64,000 nt of DNA, from contig DASQMI010000086.1 in NCBI GenBank assembly GCA_035645555.1, positions 1 to 64,000 of the forward strand, given 5' to 3'. Positions 38,512 through 46,718 of the stretch are shown one piece after another (positions within the stretch are counted from its first letter, which is position 1; the number at the start of each line of letters is the position of its first letter). Both the position numbers and the translations under genes were made by a program. The DNA comes from Lysobacter_F sp035645555 (GTDB lineage Bacteria; Pseudomonadota; Gammaproteobacteria; Xanthomonadales; Xanthomonadaceae). Below the pieces are notes generated by a model. The model was not told the DNA's origin, ran no database searches, and worked only from the letters and a program-made list of their open reading frames with translations.

Positions 38512-38528
38512 ACTTCGACTCGGGACAC

Positions 38529-38870
38529 ATGAACGAAACGAACACGATCAGTTGGGCGGACTTCGAGAAGGTGCTGATCTGCGCCGGCACCGTGGTCCGC
38601 GTGGAGCCGTTTCCCGAGGCGCGCAAGCCGGCGTGGAAGGTGTGGGTCGATTTCGGTCCCTACGGCGTGCGCAAGACCAGCGCGCAGATCGTCGCGCTGT
38701 ATGCCGCCGACGACCTGCTCGGCCGCCAGGTCGTCGGCGTGCTCAACTTCCCGCCGAAGCAGGTCGGGCCGTTCCGGTCGGAATTCCTGCTCACCGGCTT
38801 CCATACCGATGGCGGCGTGGTGATCGCCACCGTCGAGCGGCCGGTGCCCAACGGGGCACGGCTGGCCTAG
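38529..38870 (+). CDS. CsaA-like tRNA-binding domain protein
   Basis: A 113-aa stand-alone OB-fold protein of the tRNA-binding (EMAP-II/Trbp111/CsaA) family. It has the core FEKVLICAGTVVRVEPFPEARKPAW and the conserved SAQIVALYAADDLLGRQVVGVLNFPPKQVG. In Bacillus, CsaA has chaperone-like activity linked to secretion; the role here is unknown. It starts 17 bases after the oxidoreductase stop and may be co-transcribed. It converges with fadA. Confidence 0.88.
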   Translation: MNETNTISWADFEKVLICAGTVVRVEPFPEARKPAWKVWVDFGPYGVRKTSAQIVALYAADDLLGRQVVGVLNFPPKQVGPFRSEFLLTGFHTDGGVVIATVERPVPNGARLA

Positions 38871-38952
38871 ATGGCTTTCGTCGGGCCGGCAGGGCCCGGA
38901 ACACGCGCCCCGGCGTGCCGCCCGGGCTTGGACGAGACGACGCGCGAAGCGC

Positions 38953-40161
38953 TCAGAGCGCTTCGAAGATCCCGGCCGCGCCCATGCCGGTGCCGATGCA
39001 CATCGTCACCATGCCGTACTTCTTCCGGTGGCGGCGCAGGCCATGGACGAGGGTCGCGGTGCGGATGGCGCCGGTGGCACCGAGCGGATGGCCGAGCGCG
39101 ATGGCGCCGCCCAGCGGGTTCACCTTGTCCGGGTCCAGCCGGCTGTCGCGGATGACCGCGAGCGCCTGCGCGGCGAACGCCTCGTTGAGCTCGATCCAGT
39201 CGAGCTGGTCCTGGCTCAGTCCGGCCTGCCTCAGCGCCTTCGGAATCGCCGCGATCGGCCCGATTCCCATCACTTCCGGCCGCACGCCGGCGACCGAGAA
39301 GCTGACGAAACGGGCGAGCGGGGTCAGGCCGTACTGCTTCACCGCCTGCTCCGACGCCAGCAGCACCGCCGCGGCGCCGTCGCTGGTCTGCGAACTGTTG
39401 CCGGCGGTCACGCTGCCGCCGAACTGGCCGTTGCGGAACACCGGCTTGAGCTTGGCCAGCGCATCCATCGAGGTATCCGCGCGCGGGCCTTCGTCGATCT
39501 CCACGACCGTCTTCTTCAGCCGCACCGCATTGCCGGCCAGGTCGGGCATGCGCGCGACCACTTCGTACGGCGCGATCTCGTCGCGGAATTCGCCGCCCTC
39601 GATCGCCGCGATCGCCTTGCGGTGCGAGGCGTAGGCGAACGCGTCTTGGTCCTCGCGCGAGACTTTCCATTCCTCGGCGACCTTCTCGGCGGTAATGCCC
39701 ATGCCGTAGGCGATCGCGACGTTCTCGTCGCGGGCGAACACCTGCGCGCTCAGCGCAACCTTGTTGCCCATCATCGGCACCATCGACATCGACTCGGTGC
39801 CGCCGGCCAGCATCAGGTCAGCGTTGCCGAGCCGGATCTCGTTGGCGGCCAGCGCCACCGCCTGCAGGCCAGAGGAGCAGAAGCGGTTGACGGTCTGCGC
39901 GCCGATCGTGTTCGGCAGGCCGGCCAGCAGCATGCCGATGCGCGCGACGTTCATGCCTTGCTCGGCCTCGGGCATCGCGCAGCCGACGATCACGTCGTCG
40001 ATGCGGTCGACATCGATGCCCGGCGCCTGCGCGAGCACGGCCTTCAGCACGTGCGCCAGCATCTCGTCGGGACGGGTGTTGCGGAACACGCCACGCGGGG
40101 CCTTGCCGACCGGGGTGCGGGTGGCGGCGACGATATAGGCGTCCTGGATCTGCTTGCTCAT
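38953..40161 (-). CDS. fadA: acetyl-CoA C-acyltransferase (3-ketoacyl-CoA thiolase)
   Basis: Last step of beta-oxidation: thiolytic cleavage of 3-ketoacyl-CoA. The 402 aa begin DAYIVAATRTPVGKAPRG. The nucleophile Cys is in NRFCSSGLQAVALAANEI (about residue 90). The C-terminal active-site motifs are NPLGGAIALGHPLGATGA (His) and GMVTMCIGTGMGAAGIFE (second Cys). It is the third gene of the psrA-fadB-fadA unit, 19 bases after fadB. Confidence 0.95.
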   Translation of the reverse strand: MSKQIQDAYIVAATRTPVGKAPRGVFRNTRPDEMLAHVLKAVLAQAPGIDVDRIDDVIVGCAMPEAEQGMNVARIGMLLAGLPNTIGAQTVNRFCSSGLQAVALAANEIRLGNADLMLAGGTESMSMVPMMGNKVALSAQVFARDENVAIAYGMGITAEKVAEEWKVSREDQDAFAYASHRKAIAAIEGGEFRDEIAPYEVVARMPDLAGNAVRLKKTVVEIDEGPRADTSMDALAKLKPVFRNGQFGGSVTAGNSSQTSDGAAAVLLASEQAVKQYGLTPLARFVSFSVAGVRPEVMGIGPIAAIPKALRQAGLSQDQLDWIELNEAFAAQALAVIRDSRLDPDKVNPLGGAIALGHPLGATGAIRTATLVHGLRRHRKKYGMVTMCIGTGMGAAGIFEAL

Positions 40162-40180
40162 GGAAATTCCTCCTCGTCGC

Positions 40181-42556
40181 TCAGTTGCGCAGCGGCTTGC
40201 CGGTCTTGAGCATGTGGGCGATGCGCTCCTGCGTCTTCGGCATCTGCGCGAGCGCCACGAAGTGCTCGCGCTCCAGCCGCAGCAGCCAGTCCTCGTCCAC
40301 CACCGCGCCGCGGTCGACCTCGCCGCCGCACAGCACGGTGGCGATGCGCGAGGCGATCTCGTAGTCGTGCGACGAGATGAACCGGCCTTCCAGCATGTTG
40401 ACCAGCATCATCTTGAAGGTGGCGATGCCGACGTCGCCTGCGACCTGGATGCGGCGCGCGGGCGGGGGCGGGCGATAGCCGGCTTCGGCCAGCGCCAGCG
40501 CCTGTTGCTTGGCGACATGCAGCAGCTCGTGCGCATTGAACGCCACCACGTCGCCCTCGCGCGCCAGCTTCAGCGCCTTGGCCTCGAGCGCCGAGGTCGA
40601 CACCTTGCCCATCGCGACGCTCTCGAACGGGGTCTTGAGCTGTGCGAACACATCGCCGCCCGGGCCGGCCGCTTCCGACGCGCGCAGCGCCAGTTCCTTC
40701 AGGCCGCCGCCAGCCGGCAGCAAGCCGACACCGGCTTCGACCAGACCGACGTAGCTCTCCAGCGCGAACACGCTGCGCGCGGCGTGCATCTGGAACTCAC
40801 AGCCGCCGCCCAGCGCCAGACCGCGTACCGCGGCCACCACCGGCACCAGCGCGTACTTGATCCGCTGCGAGGTGGCCTGGAAGTCGGCCACCATCTTCTC
40901 GAACCCGGCGACGTCGCCCGCCTGCAGCAGGCCGAGCGCACCGGTCAGGTCCGCGCCGGCCGAGAACGGCTCCTTCGGCTGCCAGATCACGAGTCCACGG
41001 AAATCGCGCTCGGCGACTGCGATGGCCTCCTGCAGGCCCGCCAGCACCTGGTCGTTGACCGTGTGCATCTTGGTCTTGAAGCCGACCACGGCGATGTCCT
41101 CGCCGTCGTCCACCCACATGCGCACGCCGTCGTTTTCGTACACCGTGCGGCCCTGCGAGAACTTCTCGCCGAGCAGCGGGTCGGGGAGGCGCTGGCGTGC
41201 GTACACCGGGTTGGAAGAGCGCGGCACCTCGGTGTTGCGCACCGGGCTGAAGCTGCCCTTGGCGCCGTGCACGCCCTCGCGGCCGTCGAACACCCAGTCG
41301 GGCAGGGGCGCGTTGCTCATCGCGCGGCCGGCCACGATGTCCTCGGCGATCCACTCGGCCACCTGCTTCCAGCCGGCCGCCTGCCAGGTTTCGAACGGGC
41401 CGAGCGACCAGCCGTAACCCCAGCGCAGCGCGAAGTCCACGTCGCGGGCGGTATCGGCGATCTCGGCGAGGTGGAACGCGCTGTAGTGGAACGTGTCGCG
41501 GAAGATCGACCACAGGAACTGCGCCTGCGGGTCGCTGCTTCCGCGCAGGGCGGCGAATTTCTTCGCCGGGTCCTTTTCCTTGAGCATCGCGCCGACGCCG
41601 GCGTCGAGCTCACCGGCGCTCGGGCGGTAGTCCTGCGCCTTCAGGTCGAGCACCAGGATGTCCTTGCCGCGCTTGGTGTAGAAGCCGGCGCCACTCTTCT
41701 GGCCGAGCGCGCCTTTCTCGACCAGGGCGGCGAGCCACTTCGGCGCATTGAAGTAGGCATGCCACGGGTCGTCGGGCAGGGTGTCGGCCATGGTCTTGAT
41801 GACGTGGACCATGGTGTCCAGGCCAACCACGTCCGCGGTGCGGTAGGTCGCCGATTTCGGGCGGCCGATCGCCGGGCCCGTCAGCGCGTCCACGGTGTCG
41901 AAGCCCAGCCCCAGCTGCTCGGTGTGGTGCATCGCGGCCAGCATCGAGAACACCCCAATGCGGTTGCCAATAAAGTTGGGTGTGTCCTTGGCATACACCA
42001 CGCCCTTGCCGAGCGTGGTGGTCAGGAACGCCTCCAGGCCCTCGAGTACCACCGGGTCGGTCGTGCGGGCGGGGATCAGCTCGGCCAGGTGCATGTAGCG
42101 TGGCGGGTTGAAGAAGTGAACGCCGCAGAAGCGCGCGCGAAGTTCTTCCGGAAGAACGTCTGCCAACGCATTGATTCCCAAACCGGACGTGTTGCTGGCC
42201 AGCACCGCATGGGCCGGCACGTAGGGCGCCACCTTGCGGTACAGGTCCTGCTTCCAGTCCATCCGCTCGGCGATCGCCTCGATGATCAGGTCGCAGCCGC
42301 GCAGCAGCTCCAGGCCGGTCTCGTAATTGGCCGGCACGATGCGCTCGGCCAGCGCCTTGTCGGCCAGCGGGGCGGGGCTGAGCTTGGCCAGGTTGGCGAT
42401 CGCCCGGGTCACGATGCCGTTGGGGTCACCCTCCTTGGCGGGCAGCTCGAACAGCACGGTGTCCACGCCGGCATTGGTCAGATGCGCGGCGATCTGCGCA
42501 CCCATCACGCCCGCGCCCAGCACGGCCGCGCGACGCACAAGCAATTTGTTAGCCAT
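40181..42556 (-). CDS. fadB: 3-hydroxyacyl-CoA dehydrogenase / enoyl-CoA hydratase
   Basis: Bifunctional beta-oxidation protein, 791 aa. The dehydrogenase part comes first: the NAD site AAVLGAGVMGAQIAAHLTNAG at residues 10-30 and HFFNPPRYMHLAELIP near 145. The C-terminal part is a crotonase domain with RGLALGGGCEFQMHA and VGLVEAGVGLLPAGGGLKE, which carry the catalytic glutamates. This order (dehydrogenase then hydratase) resembles Bacillus FadN, not E. coli FadB, where the hydratase is first. It lies between psrA and fadA with short gaps, so all three are probably one operon. Confidence 0.95.
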   Translation of the reverse strand: MANKLLVRRAAVLGAGVMGAQIAAHLTNAGVDTVLFELPAKEGDPNGIVTRAIANLAKLSPAPLADKALAERIVPANYETGLELLRGCDLIIEAIAERMDWKQDLYRKVAPYVPAHAVLASNTSGLGINALADVLPEELRARFCGVHFFNPPRYMHLAELIPARTTDPVVLEGLEAFLTTTLGKGVVYAKDTPNFIGNRIGVFSMLAAMHHTEQLGLGFDTVDALTGPAIGRPKSATYRTADVVGLDTMVHVIKTMADTLPDDPWHAYFNAPKWLAALVEKGALGQKSGAGFYTKRGKDILVLDLKAQDYRPSAGELDAGVGAMLKEKDPAKKFAALRGSSDPQAQFLWSIFRDTFHYSAFHLAEIADTARDVDFALRWGYGWSLGPFETWQAAGWKQVAEWIAEDIVAGRAMSNAPLPDWVFDGREGVHGAKGSFSPVRNTEVPRSSNPVYARQRLPDPLLGEKFSQGRTVYENDGVRMWVDDGEDIAVVGFKTKMHTVNDQVLAGLQEAIAVAERDFRGLVIWQPKEPFSAGADLTGALGLLQAGDVAGFEKMVADFQATSQRIKYALVPVVAAVRGLALGGGCEFQMHAARSVFALESYVGLVEAGVGLLPAGGGLKELALRASEAAGPGGDVFAQLKTPFESVAMGKVSTSALEAKALKLAREGDVVAFNAHELLHVAKQQALALAEAGYRPPPPARRIQVAGDVGIATFKMMLVNMLEGRFISSHDYEIASRIATVLCGGEVDRGAVVDEDWLLRLEREHFVALAQMPKTQERIAHMLKTGKPLRN

Positions 42557-42576
42557 GTCCTGTAACTCCTTGAGTA

Positions 42577-43203
42577 TTATGGCGACGAGCTGCGGAAGCC
42601 GGCTGCAGCGAAGCGGATGAGCTCGCGCGCGGCGCGCGCGCGGTGGGCGGCCTCGCTGACACCGGCCGGCCGCTTGATCAGCCCGAAGTCGGACATCGCA
42701 TAGGTGAGCGCGCCGGCCAGAAAGTCCAGGCGCCAGTACAGCTCTTCCTTGCTAAGGTGCGGGACGCAGGCGGCGATGGCGCGGGCGAACTCCCGCAGCA
42801 CGTGGCCGTAATGGTCGGACAGGAACTTGCGCAGGCTGTCGTTTTTCTCGGCATAGGCGCGGGCGATCACCCGTACGAATGCACCACCGCCGTGCCGGTC
42901 CTGGGCCATCGCCAGCGCCGGCTCGACGAACGCCGCCAGGATGGGCTCCAGCTCGCCGGGCTGGCGCTCCAGCGCCTCCCGCAGCAGCGTCAGCCGACGC
43001 TCGCTCATCTCGTCCATGCGACGGCGGAACACCTCGTTGACGAGATTTTCCTTGCTGCCGAAGTGGTAATTCACCGCGGCGATGTTGACGTCGGCGCGGC
43101 TGGTCACCTGGCGCAGCGAGGTGCCGGCGAAACCAAACTGGGCGAACAGTTCCTCGGCGGCGCCGAGGATGCGGTCCTTGGTGGAGAAGTGCGTGGCCAT
43201 CAT
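42577..43203 (-). CDS. psrA: PsrA-like TetR regulator of fatty-acid metabolism
   Basis: A 208-aa TetR-family protein. The HTH lies in SLRQVTSRADVNIAAVNYHFGSKENL (about 28-55). The C-terminal segment EELYWRLDFLAGALTYAMSDF matches the PsrA group, which responds to long-chain fatty acids and represses beta-oxidation genes. Two support lines are visible: fadB and fadA follow directly, and a textbook PsrA operator, CAAAC-N4-GTTTG, lies 11 bases before the start. The start is one of two adjacent ATGs (43203 or 43200). Autorepression of the whole operon is expected. Confidence 0.88.
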   Translation of the reverse strand: MMATHFSTKDRILGAAEELFAQFGFAGTSLRQVTSRADVNIAAVNYHFGSKENLVNEVFRRRMDEMSERRLTLLREALERQPGELEPILAAFVEPALAMAQDRHGGGAFVRVIARAYAEKNDSLRKFLSDHYGHVLREFARAIAACVPHLSKEELYWRLDFLAGALTYAMSDFGLIKRPAGVSEAAHRARAARELIRFAAAGFRSSSP

Positions 43204-43213
43204 TCATATCATT

Positions 43214-43227
43214 CAAACGCTTGTTTG
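43214..43227. promoter_or_regulatory. PsrA operator
   Basis: CAAACGCTTGTTTG matches the known PsrA consensus of (G/C)AAAC, 2-4 bases, GTTT(G/C). It lies just upstream of psrA, where it would overlap the promoter and give autoregulation of psrA-fadB-fadA. Confidence 0.8.
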
Positions 43228-43264
43228 GATGCTATGCGGCGGCACCGGCGGCCGTCAACGCCGC

Positions 43265-44176
43265 TCACGCCGCGCGTCCGACGCGACGCGGCACGAACAG
43301 CCCGGCGCAGCCGGCGGCCAGCGCGTCGGCGATGCCGATCGCGTTGGACGGATGCGGAATCGAGTCGGTGCTGACGATGCGGGCGACGCCGGTGGCGCGG
43401 AGGCGTTCGTAGGCGTCCTCGGCGAACACCGGATGGATCGCGACGCAGACGATGTCCGCGCAACCGGCCTGCTGCAGCCGGCGCACGGCCTCGATCATGG
43501 TCTGTCCCGACGAGGCGATGTCGTCAACCACCACCGCGGTGCGGCCGTGCAGCGCCGCCGCATCGGGCAGGCTGACCGTCACGTCGCGGTCGCCATAGCG
43601 CGTCTTCTGCAGCACCTGCCACGGCAGCCCGGCGTGCCGGGCGACCGCGCCGACCCATTGCGCGCTTTCCGCGTCCGGCCCGACCAGGCTCGCCTGCGGC
43701 ACGTGCGCGGCGATCCAGCTCGCGAGCAGCGGGGCGGTCTCCACCCGCCGCGTCGGAATCGGGTACACGTCGGCCAGCACGCGGTAACGGTGCAGATGCG
43801 GATCGGCGGTCACCAGCCAGTCGAACGTGTCGGCGATGAAGCGCGCGAACAGCGGCGCGCTGAGCGCCTCGCCGGGCTGGAAGCGCCGGTCCTGGCGCAT
43901 GTAGGCGAGGTAGGGCGCGATCAGGCCGACCGAGCGCGCGCCGAGCTCGCGCGCGGTCTCGGTGGCGAAGCGCACCGCCAGCGCCTTCTCGTCCGGCCGA
44001 TCGAGGCTTGCCACGATCGCCACGTCGCAGCCGCTGACGGTGGGATCGACCCGAACCAGCGATTCGCCGTCCGGAAAGCGCCGCCACGCGAGGTCGCCGA
44101 CACGGGCCTCCAGTACGGTGGCGAGCGCCGCGGCCATCGACCGCTGGGCGGGGAAGGGAAGCAGCACGCGCGGCAT
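43265..44176 (-). CDS. ribose-phosphate pyrophosphokinase paralogue
   Basis: A 303-aa PRPP-synthetase-family protein. It shows AWRRFPDGESLVRVD, the loop YLAYMRQDRRFQPGEALSAPLFA, TADPHLHR, and the PRPP-binding motif AVVVDDIASSGQTM near residue 215. It is shorter and more diverged than housekeeping Prs (about 315 aa), and this is not the usual prs neighbourhood (ispE/rplY). It may be a second enzyme with an altered regulatory site or a different acceptor. GGAG lies before the ATG at 44176. A longer reading to 44344 has no family match. Confidence 0.85.
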   Translation of the reverse strand: MPRVLLPFPAQRSMAAALATVLEARVGDLAWRRFPDGESLVRVDPTVSGCDVAIVASLDRPDEKALAVRFATETARELGARSVGLIAPYLAYMRQDRRFQPGEALSAPLFARFIADTFDWLVTADPHLHRYRVLADVYPIPTRRVETAPLLASWIAAHVPQASLVGPDAESAQWVGAVARHAGLPWQVLQKTRYGDRDVTVSLPDAAALHGRTAVVVDDIASSGQTMIEAVRRLQQAGCADIVCVAIHPVFAEDAYERLRATGVARIVSTDSIPHPSNAIGIADALAAGCAGLFVPRRVGRAA

Positions 44177-44376
44177 CGGCGGTCTCCGGAAAGGCGGACG
44201 CGTGCAGTTGAGCTTGGCGCGCGTGTGCGGCGCGCGATGCCGGCGCCCACCCGTTGGGTAATGGCGCAAGAAGCGGAGTGCCGTCGGCGCATGGGCGGCC
44301 GACGATGCCCGCAGTTGCCTCTCGGACGATCCCTCATGCCCCACGTCATCGCCGTCGCCTGTGCGGAGCTGGCCTG

Positions 44377-45021
44377 ATGCGCACCTCGCCGCTGTTCACC
44401 CCTCCGCAGGCGGAGATCGATGCGTTGATCTCGCGTCATCCGCTCGCCCTGCTGGTCACGGCCGGCGCCCGTGGCTTCGACGCCTCGCCACTGCCGCTGC
44501 TGCTCGAGCGCGACTCGTCCGGCACTGCCGCGCTGCTCGGTCACTTCGCCCGCGGCAACCCGCAGATCGAGGTGCTGGAGGCCCAGCCGGAGGCGATGGC
44601 GTTCTTCCTGGGCCCGCACGGTTACATCTCGCCGTCGTGGCTGACCGACCGCACGCAGGCGCCGACGTGGAACTTCTGCGCGGTCCAGATGCACGTCCGC
44701 GTGCGCATCGACCGCTCGCCGGACGCTGCACGCGAGGCGGTCGATCGACTGACCGCGCACATGGAGGCAGGGCGCCCGAACGCCTGGTCGCCGGCCGACA
44801 TGGGCGAGCGTTATGCCAAGCTGCTCCCGGCCGTGGTCGCGTTCCGCGCCGAGGTCATCGCCATGCAGGCGAAGTTCAAGCTCGGGCAGAACGAGCGGCC
44901 CGACGTGCTGGCCGAAATCCTGGCGGCCACCAGCGATGCTCCGGCGCTGCATGCGGCGATGCGCGCCGCGAACGCCGGCAGGCTCGATGTTGGTGCGCCA
45001 CCGGCCATGTCCGAGTGGTAA
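44377..45021 (+). CDS. PaiB-like FMN-binding protein
   Basis: A 214-aa protein of the PaiB / FMN-binding split-barrel family. It begins LFTPPQAEIDALISRHPLALLVT and has LGHFARGNPQ and GYISPSWLTDRTQAPTWNF, the conserved flavin-site segment. The C-terminal VIAMQAKFKLGQNE is also typical. Members are called negative transcriptional regulators after Bacillus PaiB, but many are probably flavin-dependent oxidoreductases. It is divergent from the PRPP-synthetase paralogue across a 200-base gap. Confidence 0.88.
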   Translation: MRTSPLFTPPQAEIDALISRHPLALLVTAGARGFDASPLPLLLERDSSGTAALLGHFARGNPQIEVLEAQPEAMAFFLGPHGYISPSWLTDRTQAPTWNFCAVQMHVRVRIDRSPDAAREAVDRLTAHMEAGRPNAWSPADMGERYAKLLPAVVAFRAEVIAMQAKFKLGQNERPDVLAEILAATSDAPALHAAMRAANAGRLDVGAPPAMSEW

Positions 45022-45122
45022 CCGCGGCGGCTTCCGTCAGGCGCGCGGGAGGTCTTCCCACGCCGCGGGCTTTCCACGCGTGCCGCGGCTGGCGCTACGC
45101 TGGCGCGCACGAGGAGGACGCC

Positions 45123-45515
45123 ATGCGCACAGGGATCGTGATGCTGCTGCTCGCCGCGGCCGGCGTGTGCCAGGCCGGCGAGGTGTACCGATGCGTCGGG
45201 AAGGGTGGGCGGGTGAGTCTGCAGTCGGAGCCGTGTCCGGCGGACTCGCGGGTGGATCGCATCACCTCCTACGTGCCCGACCCCGAACCGTCGCCGCAGG
45301 AGCGTCTGCGGCGGATCGAGCAGGAAATGGAGCAGCGCCGCCAGGTCGAGCACCGACGCGCTGCGGTCGCCCGCCGCATACCGGCGCGGCCGCCGCCGAG
45401 CGCGTGCGAACTCGCCAAGGCCGAGCGCGAGTCGGTGCTCAAGGCCGTCGGCCTGCGGCGCACGTTCGATCTGCTGAGCGCGCTCGACCGTAAGGTCTAC
45501 GACGCATGCAAGTGA
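45123..45515 (+). CDS. DUF4124-like exported protein
   Basis: A 130-aa protein with a Sec signal peptide (RTGIVMLLLAAAGVCQA). The mature start GEVYRCVGKGGRVSLQSEPCP is a short beta domain of the DUF4124 type, widespread in proteobacteria and of unknown function. A charged helical stretch rich in Glu and Arg follows (about 60-95), then a Cys-containing tail. Likely periplasmic. The start follows GAGGACGCC. Confidence 0.78.
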   Translation: MRTGIVMLLLAAAGVCQAGEVYRCVGKGGRVSLQSEPCPADSRVDRITSYVPDPEPSPQERLRRIEQEMEQRRQVEHRRAAVARRIPARPPPSACELAKAERESVLKAVGLRRTFDLLSALDRKVYDACK

Positions 45516-45628
45516 GCGGCGCGCAGCCTGAGTGATCCACAAAGTCTTCGCGCGATGCCCACGGTACGTGCAACGCGCGCGCAGGTAACGTGCTGGCCGA
45601 TCGCGGACTGGATAGGAAGCGGATTTCG

Positions 45629-45985
45629 ATGAATCAGCACGACGAGCTGCCGTTGCATGCGCTGCAGGTCGCGGTGCGGCCGCTGGAGTGCGTGCCGGTG
45701 GAGGCGCATCCGCACGAGCAGCACTTCCTGATTCTCGACCCCAGGACCGGCAGCGTCGCGCACGACGTGACGCTCGCTCACGAGACCTTCTCGGACCAGA
45801 CCCGGTTGCGCTGGAAACTGCTCGACCTGCGCGTCGAGTTGAAGGCGCGCGGCTATGCGCTGGAACCTTGGGTGCCGCCGCCGGATCTGGAGTGGCTGAT
45901 GGCGGCCGCACAGCGCGAGGACGTGGAGCACGACGCGCCGCCCGCATCCATACCGCATGGCAGGGCCGGCTTCACGTCGCGCTAA
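45629..45985 (+). CDS. unknown protein, member 1 of a local paralogous pair
   Basis: A 118-aa soluble protein of unknown family. AGGAAG lies 11 bases before the ATG at 45629; a further in-frame start at 45590 is less likely. Two segments recur in the gene at 46158: LQVAVRPLECVPVEAH at the N-terminus, and LLDLRVELKARGYALEPWVPPP in the middle. The tail is variable. A strong terminator follows 52 bases after the stop. Confidence 0.6.
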   Translation: MNQHDELPLHALQVAVRPLECVPVEAHPHEQHFLILDPRTGSVAHDVTLAHETFSDQTRLRWKLLDLRVELKARGYALEPWVPPPDLEWLMAAAQREDVEHDAPPASIPHGRAGFTSR

Positions 45986-46037
45986 CCGCGCTGGCGCTAT
46001 TCGGTCAGCGTGCCCCAAGAAGTTGCGTTACTCCTCC

Positions 46038-46062
46038 AGCCCCGCATCAGCGGGGCTTTTTT
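46038..46062 (+). terminator. rho-independent terminator
   Basis: AGCCCCGC, a 4-base loop and GCGGGGCT are followed by a run of six T. This is a textbook intrinsic terminator for the gene ending at 45985. Confidence 0.9.
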
Positions 46063-46157
46063 ATGGGCCTGTCGGTACGGGCGCAGCAAGCGTTGGGACC
46101 CGAAAGTTTTTTGGGCGGCCGCCGATATCGGTAGTCTGCGGATACGGCCAATGACGC

Positions 46158-46466
46158 ATGGATCGGTTGTCCAGCATCGAGCTCCAGGCTTTGGAAGCGG
46201 CAGTGCGCCCGCTGCGCTGCCGGCTGGTCCGTCATGACGCGGCCGCTCACCATGTCGACATCCTCGAGGCCGACGCCGACCGCGTCATCCTCCCGGTCGC
46301 GCTGCCGGTGGGGGCGGACTGCGCACGGTTCGAGCAGTGCCTGTTGGACCTGCGACTGAATCTGTTGAGCCGCGGTCGTCGTCTCTCGCCATGGGTGCTT
46401 CCGCCCGAGTGCCGGGTAGCCGGGGGCTGCCGCCGCCCGCCTGTCGACGGCAACCCGGATGCGTGA
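46158..46466 (+). CDS. unknown protein, member 2 of a local paralogous pair
   Basis: A 102-aa protein of unknown function, resembling the gene at 45629: LEAAVRPLRCRLVRHD against LQVAVRPLECVPVEAH, and LLDLRLNLLSRGRRLSPWVLPP against LLDLRVELKARGYALEPWVPPP. It lacks a good ribosome site. Its C-terminus (about 20 residues, Cys/Arg/Pro-rich) looks like read-through of a former non-coding region, so it may be decaying. It lies between an intrinsic terminator and a dif-like site. Confidence 0.45.
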   Translation: MDRLSSIELQALEAAVRPLRCRLVRHDAAAHHVDILEADADRVILPVALPVGADCARFEQCLLDLRLNLLSRGRRLSPWVLPPECRVAGGCRRPPVDGNPDA

Positions 46467-46602
46467 GCAGGGCCGCAATGGCACCTGTTGAAGGGCGATG
46501 CATGGGCGCGCGGGTGGGCATGGTCGTTCGTCCGCGAGCCCCGTGCGGTCTGGACTTCGCACGCCAATTTGACGCCTCGGGCCAGACTTGGGCTGAGCGC
46601 GC

Positions 46603-46630
46603 ATTGAACATAATAGGCATTATGCGAAAT
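46603..46630. other. dif-like XerC/XerD recombination site
   Basis: A 28-base element matching the bacterial dif layout. Read on the minus strand it is ATTTCGCATAA (XerC half), centre TGCCTA, then TTATGTTCAAT (XerD half). E. coli dif has GGTGCGCATAA, TGTATA, TTATGTTAAAT. The XerD half differs at one base, the inner CGCATAA of the XerC half is identical, and the centre differs at two. It lies in a non-coding AT-rich patch. It may be the chromosomal dif or a XerCD attachment site left by or awaiting a filamentous phage or similar element. Confidence 0.7.
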
Positions 46631-46718
46631 TAGGATTGAGCTTCGTCGCGGCCGCCTGCAGCCTGCGCCGGCCCTCTCCGCAGCGCTTTCCAGTACTACG
46701 GACGTTGGCGCTGGCGCA

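Noticed and set aside
40154..42565. An 803-codon open frame antisense to fadB
   Set aside because: Shadow of fadB; composition is low-complexity and the sense frame carries all catalytic motifs.
46130..46160. Promoter for the gene at 46158
   Set aside because: TAGTCT-like sequence is present but with no -35 and poor spacing; too weak to list.
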